Source: an uncultured Clostridia bacterium
GTDB lineage: Bacteria > Bacillota > Clostridia > TANB77 > CAG-465
NCBI GenBank assembly: GCA_947632635.1
Contig: CANRQA010000010.1
Location: 1 to 41,874 of the forward strand
Length of the DNA stretch: 41,874 bases
Direction: 5' to 3'
Shown piece by piece: positions 25,565 through 32,812 of this stretch. A program made the translations under genes and the position numbers. The notes below the pieces were generated by a model. It ran no database searches. It was given only the letters and a program-made list of their open reading frames with translations, and had not been told where the DNA came from. Numbering within the stretch: the first letter of the stretch is position 1; the number at the start of each line of letters is the position of its first letter.

Positions 25565-25593
25565 TTGTATTTTTATGAATAATATAGTATAAT
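25565..25593 (+). promoter_or_regulatory. Sigma-A type promoter
   Basis: TTGTAT (25565-25570), 17 bp, TATAAT (25588-25593), 28 bases before the gene at 25621. Confidence 0.65.
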
Positions 25594-25620
25594 ATACAGT
25601 ATATTTGGGGGAATTTATAT

Positions 25621-26343
25621 ATGAAAAAAAGAAGTTTTGTAATAATACTATTAATTCTTATAGCCGTAGTTGTAATTACTATCATAACTAATATTTTACT
25701 TGATACTACTGGAAGTATCAATCAAGGAAAGTTTAGAGTAAATGATGCGGTTATAAAATCAATGATAAATGTTGATGAAATAGAAAATAAATCAGAAGAA
25801 GGACAAAACGCCCTAGAATCATTATCTTTAAACATTTCACAAAATAATAGTTTGATTATGCTTATAGAAAAGTCTGAGGAAATAGATAAAATATATTTAG
25901 ATAATATAAAATTAACAAACCCTGAAGTAGTTGGAGCATTTGAATTTTCATATGGAGATAATGAAAAAAATGTATTTGACATTTCAAATGAGCAAGTAGA
26001 AATATATAAAAAAGAACAAGAAGGACAATATTTGGTACAGATTAATTTTGATAATAAAAATTTTTTAACAAATGCTAAAATACCAGATGGAGTTAATTTA
26101 GTTACTTATGATGGAACAATTTTAAGGACATTAGATATACCTATTGCAAAATTAAAATTTAATTTAAGATTTAATTTGAATATAGTGGAAAAAACAGGTA
26201 AAGTTAACGTTTGCAAAGTAGAATTAAATTTACCAAATGAAGAATTGCTTTCAAATGGTATAGATATTAGACGAGAAGATTTATCAGGGTATAGATTTAA
26301 GATAAAAGATAATTTTAACTTATTTAATTTATTTACAAATTAA
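25621..26343 (+). CDS. Membrane-anchored extracellular protein of unknown function
   Basis: The 240-residue protein has a signal-anchor helix at about 5-27 (SFVIILLILIAVVVITIITN), then an exported domain that looks beta-rich, with alternating segments such as LVQINFDNKNFL and LKFNLRFNLNIVEKTGKVNV. No lipobox is seen. GGGGGA lies eight bases before the ATG and a terminator follows at 26447. The family is not recognised. Confidence 0.7.
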   Translation: MKKRSFVIILLILIAVVVITIITNILLDTTGSINQGKFRVNDAVIKSMINVDEIENKSEEGQNALESLSLNISQNNSLIMLIEKSEEIDKIYLDNIKLTNPEVVGAFEFSYGDNEKNVFDISNEQVEIYKKEQEGQYLVQINFDNKNFLTNAKIPDGVNLVTYDGTILRTLDIPIAKLKFNLRFNLNIVEKTGKVNVCKVELNLPNEELLSNGIDIRREDLSGYRFKIKDNFNLFNLFTN

Positions 26344-26446
26344 GTGATTATGTAAAAAATAGTATGATTGATAAAATATTAGAAGTCAATAAGCAAAAAA
26401 GCAACAGTTTAAATTATGAATTATACAGTTGCTATTGGCAAATGCA

Positions 26447-26491
26447 AATAAATCATAGTGCAAATTTCTGCTTGTGCTATGATTTATTTTT
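26447..26491 (+). terminator. Terminator of the membrane-anchored protein gene
   Basis: AATAAATCATAG (26447-26458) pairs with CTATGATTTATT (26477-26488), with T around it. About 100 bases of untranslated RNA precede it, with a small GCAAC/GTTGC hairpin. Confidence 0.7.
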
Positions 26492-26495
26492 ATAC

Positions 26496-26632
26496 AAAAA
26501 AAAGGAGAAAGCAGTTCCCGCTACTTTCCCAATAGTTTAATGTTTACTTATTAACTCTTTCGAAAGTAGGAATAAATGTTAAACAACATTATTCCATAGT
26601 ACAATAAGATTACATAAATTGCACCTTATTAT
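26496..26632 (-). ncRNA. Candidate small RNA 1 (paralogue of small RNA 2)
   Basis: On the minus strand, TTGACA (26662-26667), 17 bp and TAAAAT (26639-26644) form a promoter; the transcript would start near 26632. It ends at a hairpin, GGGAAAGTAG with CTGCTTTCTCC (one bulge), followed by at least eight T. Over most of its length it aligns with small RNA 2. No ORF of more than a few codons is present. It is divergent from the peptide gene promoter. Its loop (CGGGAA) and SD-complementary segment are less well matched to the peptide mRNA. Confidence 0.65.
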
Positions 26633-26709
26633 ACTTTTATTTTACAACAATATTACAAAAATGTCAACTTTTATTACATTTTTTGTTTTTTATTTATTTT
26701 TAAATTTTA

Positions 26710-26739
26710 TTGACACGTATTATTGTTTGGTGCTATAAT
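26710..26739 (+). promoter_or_regulatory. Promoter of the 29-residue peptide gene
   Basis: TTGACA (26710-26715), 18 bp, TATAAT (26734-26739). The leader of about 55 bases carries a small hairpin AATCTA-CTTTT-AGATT before the ribosome site. Confidence 0.75.
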
Positions 26740-26799
26740 TGTACCAGCTCCAATCTACTTTTAGATTTGAACTAACAGTAAGAAAGGGGTGATTACTTT

Positions 26800-26889
26800 A
26801 TGAGTATTTTCATAAATATTGCGAATGCAATAGCTCATATTATAAATGCTTTATGTAATTTATATAGAACTATATGCAAACGCAAGTAA
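26800..26889 (+). CDS. 29-residue hydrophobic peptide, candidate type I toxin
   Basis: An ORF of 30 codons after AAGAAAGGGGTG encodes MSIFINIANAIAHIINALCN and then LYRTICKRK: an amphipathic hydrophobic helix with a basic tail, the size and style of type I toxins such as TisB (29 residues) or Fst. It is the only evident product of a transcript with a strong promoter and a terminator 5 bases after the stop codon. The downstream convergent small RNA can pair with its ribosome site and its terminator loop. The toxin role is inferred; a leader or signalling peptide is the alternative. Confidence 0.65.
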   Translation: MSIFINIANAIAHIINALCNLYRTICKRK

Positions 26890-26893
26890 CTTC

Positions 26894-26925
26894 TAGCACA
26901 GTTTCCAGACTGTGCTATTATTATT
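26894..26925 (+). terminator. Terminator of the peptide mRNA, with complementary loop
   Basis: TAGCACAGT (26894-26902) pairs with ACTGTGCTA (26909-26917); the loop is TTCCAG, followed by a T-rich tail. The loop is the exact complement of the CTGGAA loop of small RNA 2. Confidence 0.85.
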
Positions 26926-26953
26926 TTTATGCAAGTATATTAAATTTATACAT

Positions 26954-27102
26954 AAAAATGGAGAAGATAGTTCCAGCTATCTTCTCCGACTACTTCATTT
27001 TCTTTTCATAAACCTTTCTGTAACTTCAAAGAAAGGAGGTTAATGTTATGGAGAATAACATTACCTTGGTACAATAAAATTACATAAATTACATCTTATT
27101 GT
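26954..27102 (-). ncRNA. Candidate small RNA 2 (putative antitoxin RNA)
   Basis: On the minus strand, TTGACA (27132-27137), 17 bp and TATAAT (27109-27114) form a perfect promoter; the transcript of about 149 nt ends at GGAGAAGATAG/CTATCTTCTCC (26960-26987) plus T. The terminator loop CTGGAA contains a YUNR U-turn (CUGG). An internal CTCCTTTCTT (27029-27038) can pair with AAGAAAGGGG (26780-26789) of the peptide mRNA, ten pairs with one G-U. No meaningful ORF. It is convergent with the peptide gene. Confidence 0.75.
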
Positions 27103-27139
27103 ACTTTTATTATACAACAATATTACAAAAATGTCAACT

Positions 27140-27175
27140 TTTTCTTTACGTTTTCTTAACATTTTCTTTACGTTT
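27140..27175 (-). repeat. Direct repeat upstream of the small RNA 2 promoter
   Basis: TTTTCTTTACGTTT occurs at 27140-27153 and 27162-27175 (22-bp period, two helical turns), immediately upstream of the -35 on the minus strand. It could be an activator or repressor site. The corresponding position before small RNA 1 lacks it. Confidence 0.5.
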
Positions 27176-27311
27176 AATTTTCCAAAATTTTGTTACATCT
27201 TTATTTAAGATTTTGTATCTTTCTTTAATTATAAAAGTAAAATGTATATTTGTATCGTAGCTGGAATTTAGTTTTGCAATTAAAGTTTACAAATAAAAAG
27301 TAAAAAATTGC

Positions 27312-27340
27312 TTGAAAAAATAGAAAACATATTGTATAAT
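27312..27340 (+). promoter_or_regulatory. Promoter of the SRP RNA gene
   Basis: TTGAAA (27312-27317), 17 bp, TATAAT (27335-27340), eight bases before the RNA. Confidence 0.8.
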
Positions 27341-27347
27341 ATAACTA

Positions 27348-27426
27348 CACCAGATGATAGAGCGCTGCAAACCTTGTCAGGTCCGGAAGGAAGCAGCAAT
27401 AAGCGGTTTCCTCTATGTATCTGGTG
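27348..27426 (+). ncRNA. ffs: Signal recognition particle RNA, small bacterial (4.5S) type
   Basis: CACCAGAT (27348-27355) pairs with ATCTGGTG (27419-27426) to close a single hairpin of about 79 nt. The conserved apical domain, with TGTCAGGTCCGGAAGGAAGC and its GGAA tetraloop, is clear. It partners with Ffh. Location directly before dnaX-ybaB-recR is common in Firmicutes. The short form, without an Alu domain, is typical of many Clostridia. Confidence 0.96.
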
Positions 27427-27453
27427 CTTTTGTTTATGAGGTGAATTAAGAAT

Positions 27454-29019
27454 ATGGCATATGTAGCGTTATATAGGAAATATAGACCAATAACTTTTGA
27501 TAATATATTAGGACAAGAAAGTGTCACAAAAATATTAAAAAATCAAATAAAAACAGGCAAAATATCTCATGCATATTTATTTAGTGGTACAAGAGGAACA
27601 GGAAAAACAAGTGCTGCAAAAGTTTTTGCAAGAGCAATAAACTGCTTAAATCCAAAAGATGGTGAGCCATGTAATGAGTGTGAAATATGTAAGAGTATAT
27701 TATCTGGTAATACAACAGATGTAATTGAAATGGATGCTGCTTCAAATAACAGTGTAGAAAATATACGACAAATAAGGCAAGAGGTAGTATATGCAACAGT
27801 TGATGTTAAGTATAGAGTGTATATTATAGATGAAGTACATATGCTTACAACAAGTGCATTTAATGCGTTACTTAAAACACTTGAAGAGCCACCTGAAAAT
27901 GTTGTATTTATACTTGCAACAACAGAACAACATAAAATACCAGTAACAATACTTTCTAGATGTTTACGCTTTGACTTTAATAGAATATCAGAAGAAAATA
28001 TTATAGAAAGACTAAAGTATGTGTTAAATGAAGAAAATATAAAATATGAAGATGAAGCAGTAGAATATATAGCAAAACTTGCTGACGGTGGTATGAGAGA
28101 TGCACTTAGCATATTAGATAGATGTATATCAGAAAATCAAGAAAAGTTAGAATATAATAGTATATTAAACATAGTGGGAGCAATTGATAGGGACGTTATA
28201 ACAAATACAGTTCAAAATATTTTAGATTATGATGCAATTAAAGCAAATGAAAATACTGATTTAGTCATAAAAAAGGGAAAAGATTTAAGACAATTTGCAT
28301 ATGAATTAAATGAAGAATTTTTAAAATTATTAATATCAAATAAAGATGAAAATTTAAAAACAAGATATATTAAAATAATTGATAGACTTTCAAAACTTGA
28401 TAATGAATTAAAACAAAGCATAAGACCTGAAATTGTGTTAAAGGCTTGCATTGTAGAACTATGTAGTGGAACTATTAGTAGTTATACAAAAGATAGTATA
28501 GAAACAGATAAAACTAGTGATGTGTTGTTAAAGAAAATATCATCACTTGAACAAGAAGTTTTAGCTTTAAAAGAAAATATAAATAAATTACAAACTGGCA
28601 AGATTATTAATAAAGAGATAGCGCCAAAAAAAGAAAAATTATCAGTAAATAATAAAAAAGAAGAAAAAAATATTGATACAAAAATACTAGAAAGTGATAT
28701 AAAATACACAGATTTTGAGTATGCAGAAGATGTAAAAAAGAAGATTATTGAGTCGGGAAAAATAAAGTTATATTCTGCTTTAGCAGGTGCTAAAATAATT
28801 GATACAGATAGTTTTATAGGAATAATTACTACAAATTCCTTTGCATATAATATATTAAGACAAGAAGAAAGTATAAGTGGAATAAAAGAAGTACTCTTAA
28901 ATGAATTTTCAATAGACAAACCTGTAAGAGTAGAACTAAATGAACAAAATGAAGAAGAAAGTATAAGTATAGAAAAAATGTTTGCTGAAAATGATGTAAA
29001 ATATACAAAAATTGATTGA
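27454..29019 (+). CDS. dnaX: DNA polymerase III subunits gamma/tau
   Basis: The 521-residue protein opens MAYVALYRKYRPITFDNILG and has Walker A GTRGTGKT (45-52), a zinc module (Cys64, 73, 76 and 79), the Walker B region YIIDEVHML, and a sensor segment TTEQHKIPVTILSRC. Domain III and a lysine-rich tau-like region follow. It loads the clamp at the replication fork. GAGGTG precedes the ATG. It starts 27 bases after the SRP RNA and may be read through from that promoter. Confidence 0.97.
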   Translation: MAYVALYRKYRPITFDNILGQESVTKILKNQIKTGKISHAYLFSGTRGTGKTSAAKVFARAINCLNPKDGEPCNECEICKSILSGNTTDVIEMDAASNNSVENIRQIRQEVVYATVDVKYRVYIIDEVHMLTTSAFNALLKTLEEPPENVVFILATTEQHKIPVTILSRCLRFDFNRISEENIIERLKYVLNEENIKYEDEAVEYIAKLADGGMRDALSILDRCISENQEKLEYNSILNIVGAIDRDVITNTVQNILDYDAIKANENTDLVIKKGKDLRQFAYELNEEFLKLLISNKDENLKTRYIKIIDRLSKLDNELKQSIRPEIVLKACIVELCSGTISSYTKDSIETDKTSDVLLKKISSLEQEVLALKENINKLQTGKIINKEIAPKKEKLSVNNKKEEKNIDTKILESDIKYTDFEYAEDVKKKIIESGKIKLYSALAGAKIIDTDSFIGIITTNSFAYNILRQEESISGIKEVLLNEFSIDKPVRVELNEQNEEESISIEKMFAENDVKYTKID

Positions 29020-29073
29020 AATAATTACTAAATTATAATATAATAAACACGTATTAAGAAAGGATGATTAATT

Positions 29074-29409
29074 ATGGCAAAATTTGGAGGATTTCCCGGA
29101 ACTGGTGGAATGGGAAATATGCAGAATTTATTAAAACAAGCGCAAAAAATGCAAAAAGAAATGGAAGAAAAACAACAAGCTGTAGCACAAAAGGAAATTG
29201 AAACTTCAGCTGGTGGTGGTGCTGTAGTTGTAAAAGCAACAGGCGATAAGGTTATAAAAGAAATAATAATAAAAAAAGATGTTGTAGATCCTGATGATGT
29301 AGAAATGTTACAAGATTTAGTATTAACTGCTGTAAACGAGGCTTTATCTAAAGCTGACTCAATGATGCAATCAGAACTTGGAAACTTTAATGTACCAGGA
29401 CTATTTTAG
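29074..29409 (+). CDS. YbaB/EbfC family nucleoid-associated protein
   Basis: The 111-residue protein has the family pattern: a flexible Gly/Met/Phe-rich start, the helix [17 protein letters not shown], then the strand region [36 protein letters not shown] and a C-terminal helix. These proteins bind DNA as dimers and sit between dnaX and recR in many bacteria, as here. Confidence 0.95.
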   Translation: MAKFGGFPGTGGMGNMQNLLKQAQKMQKEMEEKQQAVAQKEIETSAGGGAVVVKATGDKVIKEIIIKKDVVDPDDVEMLQDLVLTAVNEALSKADSMMQSELGNFNVPGLF

Positions 29410-29416
29410 GTGAGAT

Positions 29417-30010
29417 ATGTTTTCTGAAACTGTAAATAAACTTATAAATCAATTTGAAAAATTACCAGGAATTGGTCATAAGTCTGCTATAAGACTTGCT
29501 TTTTATGTTTTAGAATCGCCAATTGATGTAGCTCAGACTATGGCAAATACTATAATTGATGCAAAATCTAAGGTTAAATTCTGTTCTAAATGTTATAATA
29601 TAACTGAAACTGACCCATGTGATATTTGTTCAAATCCAAGACGAGATGACTCATGCATTTGCGTTGTTGAAAATGTAAAAGATGTAATCGCAATGGAAAA
29701 AACACATGAATATAAAGGACTTTATCATGTTTTGCATGGCTCTATTTCGCCAATGAACAATATAACTGCTGGTGATATAAAAATTAAGGAATTATTAGAA
29801 AGATTAAAAGATGATAAAATAAAAGAGGTAATACTTGCAACAAATCCAACAGTTGAGGGTGAAGCGACAGCTATGTATATTTCTCGCCTTATTAAACCTT
29901 TGGATATTGAAGTTACAAGAATTGCTCATGGTATTCCTGTTGGTGGCGATTTGGAATATACTGATGAAATAACATTAATTAAAGCATTAGAGGGTAGAAG
30001 AAAAATGTAA
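29417..30010 (+). CDS. recR: Recombination mediator RecR
   Basis: The 197-residue protein has the N-terminal HhH ([20 protein letters not shown]), a C4 zinc finger (Cys56, 59, 68 and 71), a Toprim domain with [15 protein letters not shown], and a C-terminal [19 protein letters not shown]. It acts with RecO and RecF to load RecA. It starts eight bases after the ybaB stop in the dnaX operon. Confidence 0.97.
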   Translation: MFSETVNKLINQFEKLPGIGHKSAIRLAFYVLESPIDVAQTMANTIIDAKSKVKFCSKCYNITETDPCDICSNPRRDDSCICVVENVKDVIAMEKTHEYKGLYHVLHGSISPMNNITAGDIKIKELLERLKDDKIKEVILATNPTVEGEATAMYISRLIKPLDIEVTRIAHGIPVGGDLEYTDEITLIKALEGRRKM

Positions 30011-30018
30011 AAAAATAT

Positions 30019-30050
30019 AAAAGGTGAGGATTTAATATACCCCACCTTTT
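30019..30050 (+). terminator. Terminator of the dnaX-ybaB-recR operon
   Basis: AAAAGGTG (30019-30026) pairs with CACCTTTT (30043-30050). A second hairpin, CTCCTTT with AAAGGAG (about 30052-30083), and a long A+T hairpin around 30090-30133 follow before murI. Confidence 0.65.
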
Positions 30051-30192
30051 GCTCCTTTCTTGCATACTGCAACCCAAAGGAGACTCTAATATTATATAAT
30101 ATAAACTATGTATACGATAGTTTAATAATATTATTTGTAAAAATAAAATTATTATGCAAAATATTTAAAAATATAAAAAAAAAGGAGTCATT

Positions 30193-30969
30193 ATGAAAAT
30201 AGGTTTTTTTGATTCTGGGCTTGGTGGACTTAGTGTTTTTAATAAAATAGTAAATGATGTTAGTGCTTGTTATATATATTTAGCAGATAATAAAAATACA
30301 CCATATGGAATAAAAAGAAAAAATGAAGTTTTAAAGTATGTAGAAGAAAATATAAAAATATTAGTTGAACTTAAATGTGATATTATAGTAATTGCTTGTA
30401 ATACAGCTACAAGTATTGCTATTAACCATTTAAGAGAGTTATATAAAGATATTTGTATAATTGGAACAGAACCAGCTATAAAGTTAGCAGCTAATGATAG
30501 GGTAGAAAATAAAGAAATTATAGTTAGTGCTACAACTATGACATTAAGGGAAGAAAAATTAAATGATTTAATAAAAAAGTTAAATATTGAAAATAAAATA
30601 AAAAAAGTGGCTCTAGATAAATTAGTTGAATATGCCGAAAATGGTAATTATGATGAAAATGAGGTAAAGGAATATTTAAAAGATAAATTAAAGAATATAA
30701 ATTTAAATAATTGTAGTCATTTTGTACTTGGTTGTACACATTTTCCACTTTTTGAAAAAGAAATAAAAGAGGTAATACCAAATAATATAAAAGTAATTGA
30801 TGGTAGCACAGGTATTATTAATAATGTAAAAAGAAAGATTAAAGAAAATAATTTAGAGGAAAATAAAACAACTGTAAAACTTTTACTTACAAAAGAAAGT
30901 AATATTTTTGTAAATAATTTTAAAAGAATATCAAAAATTAGTGATATTGACGTTAGCGTAATAAAATAA
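30193..30969 (+). CDS. murI: Glutamate racemase
   Basis: The 258-residue protein opens MKIGFFDSGLGGLSVFNKIV and has ADNKNTPYG, the first catalytic cysteine in IACNTATSIAI (Cys69) and the second in LGCTHFPLF (Cys181). It makes D-glutamate for peptidoglycan. AAAGGAG precedes the ATG. It is monocistronic, with a terminator at 30974. Confidence 0.95.
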   Translation: MKIGFFDSGLGGLSVFNKIVNDVSACYIYLADNKNTPYGIKRKNEVLKYVEENIKILVELKCDIIVIACNTATSIAINHLRELYKDICIIGTEPAIKLAANDRVENKEIIVSATTMTLREEKLNDLIKKLNIENKIKKVALDKLVEYAENGNYDENEVKEYLKDKLKNINLNNCSHFVLGCTHFPLFEKEIKEVIPNNIKVIDGSTGIINNVKRKIKENNLEENKTTVKLLLTKESNIFVNNFKRISKISDIDVSVIK

Positions 30970-30973
30970 AAAG

Positions 30974-31003
30974 ACAGCACTCTCTTTTAAGAAAGTGCTG
31001 TTT
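30974..31003. terminator. Bidirectional terminator between murI and the KH-domain gene
   Basis: ACAGCACT (30974-30981) pairs with AGTGCTGT (30994-31001), with further inner pairs (CTT/AAG). A and T runs flank both ends. Confidence 0.8.
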
Positions 31004-31007
31004 GTAA

Positions 31008-31781
31008 TTATATTGTTTCTACCTTAATTTGTTTTACTCCAAGTTCACTTGCGATTTCTTTAATTTTTTTACCACCCTTGCCTATTATATGAGGCGCATC
31101 TTCTTTAGGAACCGTTATTTTCAAAAGTTCCTTTCCACTGATTTTCTCAGTGTCGATGAAAAGGTACAGATCCCCGGCATCACCTCTACAAAATGTTTCA
31201 TAGAAATTTTTGTATCCGTAGTGTGAGGCAAATGGATTAGTATAAGTATGAATGCACATACTTTTTCCACCGTCAAGCGAGTGAAGTTTAAAAGCTTCTT
31301 TTAGTATGTCCTTTTTAACTTCACAAACTTCGTTATAAAGCTGTGCCAAGTTATTGGGGGTCAGTGCTTTGCCCGTGTAATTGTCTTTAACTAGTTCTAA
31401 TGACTTATCATTAAGACTTTTAAGTAAATATGCAGGGCCGGATAAAATCTCTTCTTTAGCCTCTTCTAATAAAAAGTATATATAATCTGCATCAAGAGAA
31501 TTCCAAGCCTTCAATTTATGCTTTGCTAATATTTCCTTAATTGTGTTAAGTGGTATAATTTCTTCTTCGGGCTTTACGAAACCAGCTTTGCAACAAACAA
31601 AATTAAAAAATGCATATGATGAATTTTCCAATGAACAAAAGGCATTACTAGACGAGAAATATACATATGGGCTATACTTATTATAATCTTCATATACAAT
31701 GAAGATTACGGTGCCGTCTTCAAAAGTCCCCTTAGGTATACCAGTAAGTGATGCAGGGATAGTATTAGGATAGTTTTTCAT
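31008..31781 (-). CDS. KH-domain protein with a novel N-terminal region
   Basis: The 257-residue protein ends in a KH RNA-binding domain (about 220-257): VPKEDAPHIIGKGGKKIKEI followed by ASELGVKQIKVE, with the GKGG loop intact. The preceding 215 residues, which open MKNYPNTIPASLTGIPKGTF and contain several Cys and aromatic residues, match nothing I recognise. The gene is visibly richer in G+C than its neighbours. It has a perfect promoter, so it is probably well expressed. A role in RNA binding is supported; the target is unknown. Confidence 0.72.
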   Translation of the reverse strand: MKNYPNTIPASLTGIPKGTFEDGTVIFIVYEDYNKYSPYVYFSSSNAFCSLENSSYAFFNFVCCKAGFVKPEEEIIPLNTIKEILAKHKLKAWNSLDADYIYFLLEEAKEEILSGPAYLLKSLNDKSLELVKDNYTGKALTPNNLAQLYNEVCEVKKDILKEAFKLHSLDGGKSMCIHTYTNPFASHYGYKNFYETFCRGDAGDLYLFIDTEKISGKELLKITVPKEDAPHIIGKGGKKIKEIASELGVKQIKVETI

Positions 31782-31833
31782 ATTAATTATCTCCTTTAAA
31801 ATTATTTTTTTGGTAAATATAATCTATAATATA

Positions 31834-31862
31834 ATTATATCATAAAATTTGTATTATGTCAA
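31834..31862 (-). promoter_or_regulatory. Promoter of the KH-domain gene
   Basis: On the minus strand, TTGACA (31857-31862), 17 bp, TATAAT (31834-31839). Confidence 0.8.
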
Positions 31863-32014
31863 GTATATTAGTTTTTATAATGAAACTGTAAACAATATAT
31901 TATACTATATTTAAAAGGGAAATGAAAATATAACATAACTATTACACAAATAACAAAAAAATTACAATAAAATTAAAAATATTTCAAAAAAATGTAGCAA
32001 AAAAAATATATACA

Positions 32015-32023
32015 TGATATAAT
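32015..32023 (+). promoter_or_regulatory. Extended -10 promoter of walR
   Basis: TGATATAAT at 32015-32023 is an extended -10; no good -35 is seen. It lies 34 bases before the start codon. Confidence 0.5.
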
Positions 32024-32056
32024 AATTTCGTATTAAATATTTAAGGGGTGTATGTT

Positions 32057-32755
32057 ATGAATGATAAGAAGATACTTATAGTAGATGACGAAAAGCCAAT
32101 AGTTGATATATTAAAATATAATTTAGAAAAAGAGGGCTTTTCAACTGTATTTGCTTATGATGGTGAAGAAGCAATTGATATTGCACTTTCTGTAAAGCCA
32201 GACCTTATATTACTAGATTTAATGTTACCTAAAATAGACGGTTTTAATGTATGTAAAGAATTAAGAAAAAGTCTAGTATGTCCAATAATCATGCTTACTG
32301 CAAAAGAAGAAGTAGTAGATAAAATAATTGGGCTTGAATTAGGTGCCGATGATTATATGACAAAGCCATTTAGTGTAAGAGAGGTTATAGCAAGGGTAAA
32401 AGCAAATTTAAGAAGACACACACTTCCTGAGAATGAAGACGAAAAGAATGGAAAAGCAAAGATAAAAATAAAAGATATGATAATAGACCCTGAAAGATAC
32501 ATTGCAATTATAGGAAATAAGACAATTGACCTTACAATAAAAGAATTTGAATTATTAAAAGTATTATCTTCTGCTCCAAATCAAGTATTTACAAGAGAGC
32601 AGATATTAAGAAGTGTATGGGGATATGACTTTTATGGAGATGCTAGAACAGTTGATGTTACAATAAGACGTTTAAGAGAAAAGATAGAAAAAAATTCAGC
32701 AGATCCACAATATGTTCAAACAAAAAGAGGAATGGGATATTATGTATCAGACTAA
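32057..32755 (+). CDS. walR: OmpR/PhoB-type response regulator, WalR-like
   Basis: The 232-residue protein has a receiver domain, MNDKKILIVDDEKPIVDILK with the acceptor Asp in LLDLMLP and TKPFS, and a winged-helix domain with LTIKEFELLKVL and RTVDVTIRRLREKIE. The opening and the segment MLTAKEEVVDKIIGLELGAD are very close to WalR (YycF), the essential cell-wall regulator. PhoP-type regulators are similar, so the symbol is probable rather than certain. The ATG at 32057 follows AAGGGGTG; the in-frame GTG at 32048 lies inside that site. Confidence 0.82.
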   Translation: MNDKKILIVDDEKPIVDILKYNLEKEGFSTVFAYDGEEAIDIALSVKPDLILLDLMLPKIDGFNVCKELRKSLVCPIIMLTAKEEVVDKIIGLELGADDYMTKPFSVREVIARVKANLRRHTLPENEDEKNGKAKIKIKDMIIDPERYIAIIGNKTIDLTIKEFELLKVLSSAPNQVFTREQILRSVWGYDFYGDARTVDVTIRRLREKIEKNSADPQYVQTKRGMGYYVSD

Positions 32756-32812
32756 TTAAAAGCAAGTTTATATATTATTAAATTCTAGAAAGATAGGAGG
32801 AAATAATATAGT

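Noticed and set aside
26496..27102. 6S RNA for the minus-strand small RNAs
   Set aside because: The transcripts are too short and lack the long closing stem with a large central bubble.
27567..28112. 181-codon open frame on the minus strand
   Set aside because: It lies entirely inside dnaX, has no ribosome site and is rich in Ser, Phe and Leu, as expected for the antisense of A-rich coding sequence.
30052..30133. T-box or other riboswitch upstream of murI
   Set aside because: Hairpins are present but no T-box consensus or specifier loop is found; they look like tandem terminators and A+T-rich stems.
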